Below are positions 16,893 to 25,454 of a DNA stretch of 64,000 bases, piece by piece; within the stretch, counting starts at the first letter, position 1, and every line of letters begins with the position of its first letter. The translations under genes and the position numbers were made by a program. Below the pieces are notes generated by a model that saw only the letters and a program-made list of their open reading frames with translations, did not search any database and had not been told where the DNA came from. Source of the DNA: CAJXNP01 sp050305935 (GTDB lineage: Bacteria > Bacteroidota > Bacteroidia > Cytophagales > Cyclobacteriaceae); the NCBI GenBank assembly GCA_050305935.1, contig JBNLGG010000008.1, positions 1-64,000 on the forward strand. Direction: 5' to 3'.

Positions 16893-18374
16893 ATGGCAAA
16901 AAGCAGGGTATCGCCAGTAGAAATGACTGCCGAAGAATTCAGGGAGTCTGGTCATCAACTTATTGATTTAATAGGAGAATTTTTACAATCCATAAAACAC
17001 CGACCGGTAACAACGAGTAAATCTCCTTCGCAAATCAAAAAGCTTCTGGATCATAATCACCTACCTGCAAAAGGAACCAAAGCGCATGATCTTTTGATCA
17101 AAACATCTGAACTTCTTTTTGAGCATTCCTTATTGAATGGCCACCCAAAATTTCTTGGATACATTACTTCGTCTGCAGCGCCCATTGGAGCATTGGGAGA
17201 ACTTTTAGCTGCTTCTGTAAATCCAAACGTTGGTGCCAATTTACTTAGCCCTGTGGCTACAGAAATCGAAAAGCAAACAATACAATGGTTGGCTGAATTT
17301 ATTGGGCTTCCTTCGGACTATGGAGGAATATTAGTCAGCGGCGGAAATATGGCCAATTTTACTGGGTTTTTGGCGGGAAGAAATGAAAAATCAAATGGAA
17401 ATTTTAAAGAAGAGGGAATATCAAACAATTCACAACGTCAAATAATATATTGCTCCAAAACTACCCACACCTGGATTGAAAAAGCCGCAATTCTATTTGG
17501 GCATGGTTCTAATTCAATACGTTGGATAAGAACCGATGAAAGGAATAAAATGGATCTGTCCATTCTGGATGAAACCATTCAAAAGGATCTTTCAGACGGC
17601 TATCAGCCTATCATGGTCGTAGGAACAGCAGGAGATGTCAGCACTGGCGTAGTGGATAATTTGAGTGGGATTGCAATTATTTGCAAAAAATACGATTTAT
17701 GGTTTCACATTGATGGGGCTTACGGAGCACCCGCAGCAGGTTTATCGGAGCTAAAATCAACTTTTGCTGGAATAGCGGACGCGGATTCCATTGCATTGGA
17801 TCCTCACAAATGGTTTTATAGCCCCCTTGAGGCAGGATGTACATTGGTTAAAAATCCAAGACATTTGATTAATGCCTTTAGCTCGCATCCGGATTATTAC
17901 AATTTTGATGGTGATGGTGAAGAGCCAATGGTGAATTTTTATGAATACGGACTTCAAAATTCAAGGGGATTTAAAGCTCTTAAAGTATGGCTGGCTTTAC
18001 AGCAGGTAGGGTCAGAAGGTTACCAGCACTCCATACGAGAAGATATCGAAATAGCCAGATATTTCTTCGAGCTATCTAAAAGTACTGAAGAATTGGAAGC
18101 AGTGTCACATAACCTGAGCATTACCACGTTGCGATACTCCCCAAGGGGTTTTGAAGATCAGCAAGAATACTTAAATACCCTGAATGAAAACCTTCTAAAT
18201 ACACTGCAAAAGTCAGGAGAAATGTTCTTATCAAATGCTATCATTAATGATAATTACTGCCTGCGGGGTTGCATTGTGAATTTCAGAACTTCTAAAAAAG
18301 ATGTTGATGAAATGGTAAACATCATTTTGAGGGAAGGAAGAAGGTTACATCTAAGTCAAATGGGAGAGCATTAA
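16893..18374 (+). CDS. Group II pyridoxal-dependent amino acid decarboxylase
   Basis: 493 residues, normal for aromatic-L-amino-acid/tyrosine/glutamate-type decarboxylases. Seen are FLGYITSSAAPIGALGELLA near residue 90, GILVSGGNMANFTGFLAGR (PLP phosphate site), TTHTWIEKA, FHIDGAYGAPAA (PLP-binding Asp) and DPHKWFY with the Schiff-base lysine near 302. The substrate cannot be set from sequence; aromatic amino acids are the common choice for this branch. No transporter or partner enzyme lies nearby. Confidence 0.92.
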   Translation: MAKSRVSPVEMTAEEFRESGHQLIDLIGEFLQSIKHRPVTTSKSPSQIKKLLDHNHLPAKGTKAHDLLIKTSELLFEHSLLNGHPKFLGYITSSAAPIGALGELLAASVNPNVGANLLSPVATEIEKQTIQWLAEFIGLPSDYGGILVSGGNMANFTGFLAGRNEKSNGNFKEEGISNNSQRQIIYCSKTTHTWIEKAAILFGHGSNSIRWIRTDERNKMDLSILDETIQKDLSDGYQPIMVVGTAGDVSTGVVDNLSGIAIICKKYDLWFHIDGAYGAPAAGLSELKSTFAGIADADSIALDPHKWFYSPLEAGCTLVKNPRHLINAFSSHPDYYNFDGDGEEPMVNFYEYGLQNSRGFKALKVWLALQQVGSEGYQHSIREDIEIARYFFELSKSTEELEAVSHNLSITTLRYSPRGFEDQQEYLNTLNENLLNTLQKSGEMFLSNAIINDNYCLRGCIVNFRTSKKDVDEMVNIILREGRRLHLSQMGEH

Positions 18375-18416
18375 CTCTGATATATTTATTCAATGGAGAC
18401 CAAACAATTATAAAAA

Positions 18417-19811
18417 ATGAATTTCAATATATCCGGTAAAATTCTGTTTGGAATATTTTGTTTCTCATTTTTTCATCCATGTTTCTTATACTCGCAATCC
18501 TTTGAAAAATCCCTGGTTTATGGCCAGGTAATTGATACTATCCGTTGCGATCTAAACCCTGAACAAACCTATGCATGTTATTTACCCACTACGTATGAAG
18601 AAACAATAGGATTGCCCATCATATTCATCTTTGAACCGGCAGCAAGAGGTGTATTGCCCGCCAATCTTTATCACCGAGTCGCCGAAAAGTATGGCTATAT
18701 TTTAGTTTGTTCAAACAACTCAAAAAATGGGCCTATCAGAGATAATTATATTGCGTTTGAAGCGGTGTATGCAGATGCTGAAAAGAAAATAAAATTTGAT
18801 CCTTCAAGAATATACACCTCTGGTTTTTCTGGAGGTGGGCGATTCGCTCAAAATGTTGCCTTCACAATCAATGGATTCGCAGGAGTAATTTCTGTAGCCG
18901 GACCTGTGGCAACTGGTTCTGAAAATCCAGTTGATAGTAAGAATATAGCATATGTGGGGTTGGTGGGAACAAAGGATATGAATTATGCGGAACACATCAA
19001 TTACAAAAAGCATCTGGACAAAATAGGTGTTTCGAATACTCTAATCATTTCAAATGCAGTGCATCAATGGGCTTCAACAGAAGATTTTGAAAGGGCCTTA
19101 TTATGGTTGAATATGATTTTCACCTACAAACATGAGGAGTCAAAAGAGCCTGTTAGGGAATATATAATTAGCGAAACAGAACGTGCTAAGAAAATTGAAG
19201 AATTAAATCCATTAAACTCCTTAAATATTTACAAATCTTTAAAATTCAATTTTCCTTCATTTTATAAGGAATTTAATTTGGAATCGAGGATTTCTACATT
19301 GGAAAAATATCTTAAAAAGGAGTTAAAGGAACAGGAAAAAGTGCTTCAAAAAGAAATGGAAGTCCAAAATGAATTCGCGATTAGACTTAATGAACTAAAG
19401 GTGTCGATGTTAAACCCTTCCCTGAATGACTCGACAAAAAGTAATCTGGCATATTGGCGAAACTCAATAAACCATCTTCATTCAAGACAAGAAAAAGACA
19501 GCAGCGATCACTTCCCTGATCGCCAATTGAGTTTTATAACCGGACAATTAGCCATATATAAAAACCAACTTGCGACCGATAAGTACCCGGATTATGAACT
19601 GGCTTTAAATACGATTAGTTTAATAATGTATCCGGAAAGCATTTGGTTTAACTGGAATCAGATCCTCATCCTATACAGGTTAGGTCAACCAAAAAAAGCC
19701 GTCCAGTATTTGGAAAAACTTGAAACACTTGATGAGGAAAAGGTGATGTATGTAAAAAATATGTCACAGTTTCAAAAATATCGGATACAGTTTCCTCAAT
19801 TGTTTGAATAG
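18417..19811 (+). CDS. Secreted esterase-like alpha/beta hydrolase with C-terminal helical region
   Basis: 464 residues. Signal peptide to about residue 30 (FLYSQS). The N-terminal half is an alpha/beta hydrolase of the polyhydroxybutyrate-depolymerase/phospholipase-carboxylesterase type: GLPIIFIFEPAARG, SRIYTSGFSGGGRFAQNVA with the Ser nucleophile (near 138) and AVHQWAS with a candidate catalytic His. The C-terminal 220 residues are charged and helical, with a coiled-coil stretch (EKYLKKELKEQEKVLQKE) and a TPR-like end (YRLGQPKKAVQYLEKLETL). Follows the decarboxylase by 42 bases. A paralogous N-terminus survives in the remnant at 15948. Confidence 0.82.
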   Translation: MNFNISGKILFGIFCFSFFHPCFLYSQSFEKSLVYGQVIDTIRCDLNPEQTYACYLPTTYEETIGLPIIFIFEPAARGVLPANLYHRVAEKYGYILVCSNNSKNGPIRDNYIAFEAVYADAEKKIKFDPSRIYTSGFSGGGRFAQNVAFTINGFAGVISVAGPVATGSENPVDSKNIAYVGLVGTKDMNYAEHINYKKHLDKIGVSNTLIISNAVHQWASTEDFERALLWLNMIFTYKHEESKEPVREYIISETERAKKIEELNPLNSLNIYKSLKFNFPSFYKEFNLESRISTLEKYLKKELKEQEKVLQKEMEVQNEFAIRLNELKVSMLNPSLNDSTKSNLAYWRNSINHLHSRQEKDSSDHFPDRQLSFITGQLAIYKNQLATDKYPDYELALNTISLIMYPESIWFNWNQILILYRLGQPKKAVQYLEKLETLDEEKVMYVKNMSQFQKYRIQFPQLFE

Positions 19812-19919
19812 ATAGACGAGGTTATTATTATTGCTTCAAATAGAGACCAAAACACTAGTTCATACGATTCAAAGTTTTAAAAAAACAAAGTTTTTGGCTA
19901 ATAAAAATAATTAGTAGGT

Positions 19920-20774
19920 ATGGGTTTTAAGCAAATTGTAAAAATCTTTAACATCCTTTTTTTGGTGTGTGCAAGCACCGCCTATTCCCAAAGCATAAAA
20001 TTCACAGGTGATGGTATCGCTTGCAATGACATTTTTTTATCTGACGGCAATAAAAAAATTGATCATACCAGCTTTGTTTACGGGTCTAAATTCTACGTCA
20101 ACTTTGAAAATATGGAAGGTTTTCAATCAGTCGACAAGAAATATTATCCCGGCATGGGCCTCGCTGTCATAGATGGAAAAGGGGATACGGTGTTGTCTAA
20201 AGACGATATGTACGAAAGCCTGACCGAGGGCACCGAGATTGACCCTCTCACTTTAAACTGCAATGTGACCGTAGCAGCGCCCATCCGTTCCAATGAAAAA
20301 TATACGGTATACGTTCATATCTTTGACAAAAAGGGGAAGGGTTCTTTTGACGCTTCGCTGGATTTCAACGTCGTTCCTAACGAACTCATCCATGTGGATT
20401 CATATAAAATGGACTATCAGCAGATTTATTTGTTTTCTCAGGAAAGAGGAACGGTCATCACAGGAAACCAGGGGGGATTTAATGAGCATATTTATCTGCT
20501 TTTTGAAGGCTTGGAGGGTGTCAAAGAAAAAGACGGAAAGGGCGAAATAGGGCTTAGCATCAAAGCTGTGGATGCTGAAGGAAATGTGATTGCAAACGAG
20601 CCTGACCTTTTTGAAGGCCAGGCTTTTAGCATGGTAGATATAAAAAAACAAATTGCCCCAAGCCTGTTCATAAATAAAGGCTTATTGGTCAATCCGGTTT
20701 ATTACGAAGTAATCATCTGGGATAAGAACAGCAAGGCAAGAATTACTGCATGGGTAGAACTGGAGATTTTATAG
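19920..20774 (+). CDS. Hypothetical secreted protein
   Basis: 284 residues with a signal peptide (to about residue 23, TAYSQS). The mature protein looks like two beta-rich domains (about 25-140 and 145-284), each with an FENMEG or FEGLEG turn and a run such as GLAVIDGKGDTVL or GLSIKAVDAEGNVI, suggesting an internal duplication of an immunoglobulin-like fold. No family recognised. It precedes the pentapeptide gene by only 3 bases, implying co-transcription. Confidence 0.75.
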   Translation: MGFKQIVKIFNILFLVCASTAYSQSIKFTGDGIACNDIFLSDGNKKIDHTSFVYGSKFYVNFENMEGFQSVDKKYYPGMGLAVIDGKGDTVLSKDDMYESLTEGTEIDPLTLNCNVTVAAPIRSNEKYTVYVHIFDKKGKGSFDASLDFNVVPNELIHVDSYKMDYQQIYLFSQERGTVITGNQGGFNEHIYLLFEGLEGVKEKDGKGEIGLSIKAVDAEGNVIANEPDLFEGQAFSMVDIKKQIAPSLFINKGLLVNPVYYEVIIWDKNSKARITAWVELEIL

Positions 20775-20777
20775 GAA

Positions 20778-21356
20778 ATGAATCCGCCGCAAGAATACTT
20801 TGAAAGTCAGGAATTTGAGTCAAAAGATTATTCCACCACACCGCTTGAAAAAGGCGAGTATGAAGCATGCACATTCTGCGATTGTAACCTAGCACAATCT
20901 GATCTTTCCTTCATCCATTTTGTGGAATGCACATTTGAAAATTGTGACCTGAGCCACAGCAATATTTCGCAAACAGCATTTCGCGATGTAAAATTTATCA
21001 ATTGCAAAATGACCGGATTGGATTTTTCCTCCAGCAATGCCATGCTTTTTGAGACCCACCCGGAAAACTGCCAACTGGATGAATCCTCTTTTTTCCAGTG
21101 TGTGTTGAAAAAAACGATCTTTCAAAACTGCTCGGTGAAGAGTGTGGATTTTGGAGAAGCCGATCTTTCGGAGGTGTCGTTTGAAAACTGCGATTTATCC
21201 AGGGCAATATTTGAAAAAACAAACCTCCAAAAATGCGACTTTCGAACCGCTTTTAATTATTCCATCAATCCAGATCTGAATAATATAAAAAAGGCCAAAT
21301 TCTCCCGAAACGGGCTTGCGGGTCTTCTGGAGAAATGGGATATTGAAATAGAATAG
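20778..21356 (+). CDS. Pentapeptide repeat protein
   Basis: 192 residues. From about residue 35 to 165 the sequence repeats five-residue units centred on L/F with small and polar neighbours (CDLSHSNISQTAFRDVKF, CDLSRAIFEKTNLQKCDF). These form a right-handed quadrilateral beta helix. Some members mimic DNA and protect gyrase (Qnr-type), but most have unknown roles, and nothing here points to gyrase. Cysteines recur in many units. Probably in one operon with the flanking genes. Confidence 0.88.
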   Translation: MNPPQEYFESQEFESKDYSTTPLEKGEYEACTFCDCNLAQSDLSFIHFVECTFENCDLSHSNISQTAFRDVKFINCKMTGLDFSSSNAMLFETHPENCQLDESSFFQCVLKKTIFQNCSVKSVDFGEADLSEVSFENCDLSRAIFEKTNLQKCDFRTAFNYSINPDLNNIKKAKFSRNGLAGLLEKWDIEIE

Positions 21357-21365
21357 GTTCATTCT

Positions 21366-21803
21366 ATGAGGAAAGTAGACGCATCCATGCTGATCAGTCT
21401 TCCACCTGAAAAGGTGATGGCCGCCTTTTACCAACCCGATTTGCTGAAAGGCTGGTGGGGAGTTGAGCGTTCGCTGATCGAATTACGGCCGGGGGGGTTA
21501 TATACGCTTATCTGGGAAGTTAGCAAGAATGGAATTGGATACGTTTCAACGGGAATCATAAAAGAGTATGAGTTGAATGAATTACTTGTCATCGAAGACT
21601 TAGTTTATCTCAACCCCGAAAAGGCCCCGCTTGGTCCTATGAAGCTATCCATCGAAACAGTGCCCCGGGGCAGCGGAACATTTTTGACAGTACATCAAAC
21701 CGGCTATCAACAAGGTGGAGATTGGGACTGGTACTACGATGCCGTTAAAGACGCCTGGCCCGTGGCGTTGACGGGATTGAAGAAATATTTGGAAAATAAT
21801 TAG
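21366..21803 (+). CDS. SRPBCC/AHSA1-like domain protein
   Basis: 145 residues with the START-like helix-grip pattern: SMLISLPPEKVMAAFYQPD, LLKGWWGVERS, LRPGGLYTLIWE, then strands ending in the long C-terminal helix WYYDAVKDAWPVALTGLKKYL. Members bind hydrophobic ligands or resemble the Hsp90 activator Aha1 C-terminus. Cytoplasmic, role unknown. It starts 9 bases after the pentapeptide stop. Confidence 0.85.
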   Translation: MRKVDASMLISLPPEKVMAAFYQPDLLKGWWGVERSLIELRPGGLYTLIWEVSKNGIGYVSTGIIKEYELNELLVIEDLVYLNPEKAPLGPMKLSIETVPRGSGTFLTVHQTGYQQGGDWDWYYDAVKDAWPVALTGLKKYLENN

Positions 21804-21865
21804 CTCGATTCGCCGTGTATTTGAATTAGCTTTTGGTAACATTACCTTGCCAAAAATTAAGCCTC

Positions 21866-22492
21866 ATGAATATCCAGCAAATTTTCGAAAGCAACCGCCA
21901 GTGGGTACATTCAAAACTGGAGCTAGATAAAAACTACTTCAATAATTTATCAAAGGGTCAAAATCCCGAAATCCTTTACATTGGGTGCTCTGACAGCCGG
22001 GTAACCGCAGAAGAATTAATGGGCGTAGCGCCGGGGGAGGCATTCATCCATCGAAATATTGCCAATATGGTACCCAATACGGACCTAAGTTCTCAATCAG
22101 TGATTGACTACGCGGTCATCCATCTGAAAGTCAATCACATTATAGTATGCGGACATTACTACTGCGGCGGCGTAAAGGCAGCCATGCAGTCGCAGGATCT
22201 TGGGATATTAAATCCGTGGTTAAGAAATATCAGGGATGTTTACCGGCTTCATAAAAAAGAACTAAATGCAATTCAGGATGAGGATCAGAAATACAAACGC
22301 CTGGTAGAATTAAATGTCCAGGAGCAATGTGTCAACGTGATCAAAACCTCCGAAGTACAACGCGCTTATCGGGAAAGGGGAATTACAGTACATGGATGGG
22401 TATTTGATATTCATTCAGGTAAACTAATCGATCTGAAGATTAATTTTACAAAAATCCTTGAAGGCATCATGGAAATTTACCGTTTGTCATAA
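21866..22492 (+). CDS. Beta-class carbonic anhydrase
   Basis: 208 residues. Hydrates CO2 to bicarbonate using zinc. Ligands are visible: Cys and Asp in GCSDSRVTAEELMG (near residue 40), His and Cys in VCGHYYCGGVKAAM (near 98-101). Also seen are GEAFIHRNIANMV and the C-terminal strand ITVHGWVFDIHSGKL. ATG 21866 gives the normal N-terminus MNIQQIFESNRQWV; an upstream TTG would add 11 unrelated residues. Followed after 6 bases by a related but degenerate protein. Confidence 0.95.
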   Translation: MNIQQIFESNRQWVHSKLELDKNYFNNLSKGQNPEILYIGCSDSRVTAEELMGVAPGEAFIHRNIANMVPNTDLSSQSVIDYAVIHLKVNHIIVCGHYYCGGVKAAMQSQDLGILNPWLRNIRDVYRLHKKELNAIQDEDQKYKRLVELNVQEQCVNVIKTSEVQRAYRERGITVHGWVFDIHSGKLIDLKINFTKILEGIMEIYRLS

Positions 22493-22498
22493 TTTGTT

Positions 22499-22996
22499 AT
22501 GTACAATCTTTTTTTAGTTTGCCCGGAGTGTAATATAGAGCAAACCATCAGGAAAAAATTTGGCGATTCAGGTTTGTTTTTGACTGCCCTTGGTGGTGTT
22601 TTTCATATCAATGAACCCGAATTTATAAATGAGTTCAATTCCTTTTTGGAGAGGGAACAGATCAGTTGTATCTACATCGTGAATGACACGGGCTGTACAT
22701 TGCTCGAAAATGCCATTCTTAACAACAACCAATCGCTTCCGGCAGTAAAAGAATTAATCGAGTTGATGTTGCAAAATAGAGGGCGTGTGATCAATACCAC
22801 GCTACGCCTTGCCAAAACAAATATTTTAAAACAGGCGAGCAATTTACTTTCCATCAAAAATGTACGCACCAAAATCTCGGAGGGAGAATTGATCATTAAA
22901 GGAATCGTCTATTTCAGGAAAACCAACACCTTCGATGTATACCACATTCGCAACCTGAACGAGAATCCACGCCTCTCCTCTTTTTCTGATAATTAG
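22499..22996 (+). CDS. Carbonic-anhydrase-like protein lacking the zinc site
   Basis: 165 residues. The order of elements follows beta-carbonic anhydrase: an N-terminal strand with LVCPECN where the enzyme has IGCSDSR, ISCIYIVNDTGCTLLENAIL where the enzyme has IIVCGH..CGGVKAA, and a final strand ELIIKGIVYFRKTNTFDVY like the enzyme's VHGWVFDIHSGKL. The catalytic Asp-Arg pair and zinc His are absent, so it is probably not a carbonic anhydrase. Directly after the active gene, it may be a regulatory or assembly partner. The relationship is inferred from order and spacing, not a search. Confidence 0.65.
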   Translation: MYNLFLVCPECNIEQTIRKKFGDSGLFLTALGGVFHINEPEFINEFNSFLEREQISCIYIVNDTGCTLLENAILNNNQSLPAVKELIELMLQNRGRVINTTLRLAKTNILKQASNLLSIKNVRTKISEGELIIKGIVYFRKTNTFDVYHIRNLNENPRLSSFSDN

Positions 22997-23372
22997 GGTT
23001 TGCCGAAAAACGCTTTTGTACTCTAAATGCCGGTCTTTTATACTCAAATGAAGGATATTCTATATCAGGCTTATCCAACTAATGCAAGGCTTTTTGTTCC
23101 TATCCATTATTTTCCATGCATTTCAAATGATCGTTGACCGATCATTTGAAGCTAGCCTCAGGCACGCCAGCTACTTCGTTGGCTTCAGTTCGAAGTATAC
23201 CAATACATCTTCACTTTGCCGCCTTGTATCTGACGCACCTGAGACTTTTTCAGCAGACCCTAATTAGTACTTTTCAATCAAAGGACTTCCTGTTTTTTCA
23301 AATAGATTTTGATCAAAATTGTTTTGTGATTTCTTTTTGTTAGCTTTATTGTGTACGTTAACAATTGATATT
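22997..23372. other. Intergenic stretch with one perfect inverted repeat
   Basis: 376 bases without a convincing gene. It contains a perfect 12-bp inverted repeat with a 5-base loop at 23122-23150 (TTCAAATGATCG and its complement). No U-tract follows, so it may be a protein-binding or recombination site rather than a terminator. The right end holds a promoter candidate for the hexosaminidase gene. Confidence 0.5.
23319..23348 (+). promoter_or_regulatory. Candidate promoter of hexosaminidase gene
   Basis: TTG at 23319-23321 and TAGCTTTA at 23341-23348, separated by 19 bases, fit the Bacteroidota -33 TTG and -7 TAnnTTTG elements with one mismatch in the last position. The ATG follows 24 bases later. 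Confidence 0.45.
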
Positions 23373-24965
23373 ATGAGACATATTTACATTTCGCTTGTCA
23401 TATTGACCCTCGGTTGTATCCCGGCCAAGAAGGATATGCCGCCTGTAGCTTTTAGCATTATTCCCCAGCCTGACTCCATGGTCGTGGAGGGGGGAAATTT
23501 TATGCTTGGAGGGTCAGTCGCCATTGCCGCCAATGACGATGAGACCAAACATGTCGCCGGGTTTTTGATTGAATATTTAAAAACAAAAGATATTTCAGCA
23601 TCAGTTGGTGAAGAAGGCAAAATCATGCTCCAAATCGACCAAACGGAGGATGCAAAAGAGGCTTATTCGCTAAACATAGACGAAAATCAAATTATCGTAC
23701 AAGCCGGTTCAGGAGCGGGGCTTTTTTATGGAGTCCAGTCCCTTATTCAAATCATTGGTACCACGGATGGACAACTGCCCATTGTTGAAATTCAGGACAA
23801 GCCGCGTTTTGTCTATCGGGGTTTGCACCTGGACGTCGCCAGAAATATGTTTCCGGTTGTCTTCATTAAGAAATACATTGATATGATGTCCCATTTCAAA
23901 TTCAATACCTTCCACTGGCATCTGACGGAAGACCAGGGATGGCGGATCGAAATCAAGCAATACCCAAAATTGCAGGAAGTGGCTGCGTATAGGGACGAAA
24001 CGGTAGTAGGGCATGCCATTACCAAAACGCGTGAGCAGGCTAAATACGACGGAAAACGCTACGGAGGATATTATACCCAGGAAGAGGTAAAAGAGGTAGT
24101 TACCTATGCTGCAGAAAGGTATATCACCGTTATCCCCGAAATCGAGTTGCCAGGACATTCTCAAGCTGCGTTGGCGGCTTACCCAGAATTAGGTTGCACA
24201 GGAGGACCCTATAAAACTGCCACCACCTGGGGTGTCTTTGACGACATTTATTGCGCAGGAAAAGAAACAACATTTGAATTCCTTGAAAATGTGTTTGATG
24301 AAGTGCTTCCTCTTTTTCCAAGCACCTATGTCCACATTGGTGGCGATGAAGCCCCTAAGACAAAATGGGAAAAGTGCCCGCATTGTCAAAAAAGAATTAA
24401 AGATGAAGGCCTCACTGATGAACATGAGTTGCAAAGCTACTTTGTGCAACGCATGGAGAAATATTTGAACTCGAAGGGAAAGACCATCATTGGCTGGGAT
24501 GAAATCCTGGAAGGTGGCCTGGCTCCGAATGCGGTCGTCATGAGCTGGCGTGGTGAAGAAGGCGGTATCGAGGCGGCCAAACAGAACCATGATGTGATCA
24601 TGACACCTGTTAGCTGGTGTTACCTGGACTATTACCAGGCAGATCCTGAAACGGAACCATTAGCCATTGGAGGGGATTTACCTGTCGAAAAAGTATATTC
24701 ATACGAACCTATCCCTCATGAATTAACAAATGATGAGGCAAAGCATATATTGGGCGCCCAATGTAACCTGTGGTCTGAGTACATCACATCTACCGATTAC
24801 GCTGAATATATGGTCTACCCGCGGGCGATTGCGATGTCAGAAGTAGTTTGGTCGCAAAAAGAGAAAAAAGACTATGAAGATTTTGTAAATCGTCTTCATG
24901 ACATTAGGCCACTTCTTGATACCTGGAATATCAATTATGCAAAACACGTTTTTGAATCCGAATAA
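23373..24965 (+). CDS. Beta-N-acetylhexosaminidase, GH20
   Basis: 530 residues from ATG 23373. The N-terminus ends LTLGCIP, a lipobox, so it is probably an envelope lipoprotein. An N-terminal GH20b domain (about 25-145) precedes the catalytic barrel, with RFVYRGLHLDVARNMFP, NTFHWHLTEDQGWRIEI, ERYITVIPEIELPGHSQAAL and VHIGGDEAPKTKWEKC. In the last, Asp-Glu is the catalytic pair of substrate-assisted cleavage. It removes terminal GlcNAc/GalNAc from chitin fragments, peptidoglycan or glycans. A longer start at 23319 would lie within the promoter and is rejected. Confidence 0.94.
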   Translation: MRHIYISLVILTLGCIPAKKDMPPVAFSIIPQPDSMVVEGGNFMLGGSVAIAANDDETKHVAGFLIEYLKTKDISASVGEEGKIMLQIDQTEDAKEAYSLNIDENQIIVQAGSGAGLFYGVQSLIQIIGTTDGQLPIVEIQDKPRFVYRGLHLDVARNMFPVVFIKKYIDMMSHFKFNTFHWHLTEDQGWRIEIKQYPKLQEVAAYRDETVVGHAITKTREQAKYDGKRYGGYYTQEEVKEVVTYAAERYITVIPEIELPGHSQAALAAYPELGCTGGPYKTATTWGVFDDIYCAGKETTFEFLENVFDEVLPLFPSTYVHIGGDEAPKTKWEKCPHCQKRIKDEGLTDEHELQSYFVQRMEKYLNSKGKTIIGWDEILEGGLAPNAVVMSWRGEEGGIEAAKQNHDVIMTPVSWCYLDYYQADPETEPLAIGGDLPVEKVYSYEPIPHELTNDEAKHILGAQCNLWSEYITSTDYAEYMVYPRAIAMSEVVWSQKEKKDYEDFVNRLHDIRPLLDTWNINYAKHVFESE

Positions 24966-24969
24966 TTAA

Positions 24970-25452
24970 ATGGAATTTTTGCCCGTCATATCAGGTATCC
25001 TGCTTCTGATTGTCCTTGTTTCGTTCGTTAAGCTGGATACCTTTATTTCATTTATGCTGGTTTGCCTCTTTGTAGGTGTGACAAGCGGTTTGACAATGGG
25101 TGAAAGCGTCGAGGCTATTCAAACCGGCATCGGAAATACCCTGGGATCTCTGGTAATCATTTTAGGTTTCGGAGCTATTCTGGGCAAGTTGGTTGCAGAA
25201 AGCGGGGCTGCCAATAAAATCACCAACAGCCTTGTCAAACGTATTGGTATTAAAAACATCCAGTTTTCTCTGATTGTGAAAGGTTTTTGCACCCCTGATT
25301 TTCGTGATCACCCTAAGGTGATCAATGGCTCTAGCGAACTGATGAAAGAACTTCTCGGCGACGACCTGGGTGTCGGCGCCAGAAGCGCCGTTGCTATGAT
25401 GTTGCCTTCCAATATTGCGGCTGAAATAGAGGCTATCTTTGAATTGCATTAG
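24970..25452 (+). pseudogene. GntP permease N-terminus fused to RidA C-terminus (deletion scar)
   Basis: 160 codons in one open frame. Residues 1-103 match the N-terminal membrane part of GntP-family gluconate/D-serine permeases (LVCLFVGVTSGLTMGES, ILGFGAILGKLVAESGAANK, LVKRIGIKNIQFSLIV). From about residue 105 the sequence is the C-terminus of a RidA-family protein (PDFRDHPKVINGSSELM, GVGARSAVAMMLPSNIAAEIEAIFEL). About 340 residues of permease and the N-terminal two thirds of RidA are missing, suggesting a deletion of roughly 1.3 kb near 25285. Neither half should work. The next gene is a D-threonine-aldolase-like enzyme, a normal partner of both. Confidence 0.75.
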
Positions 25453-25454
25453 AT

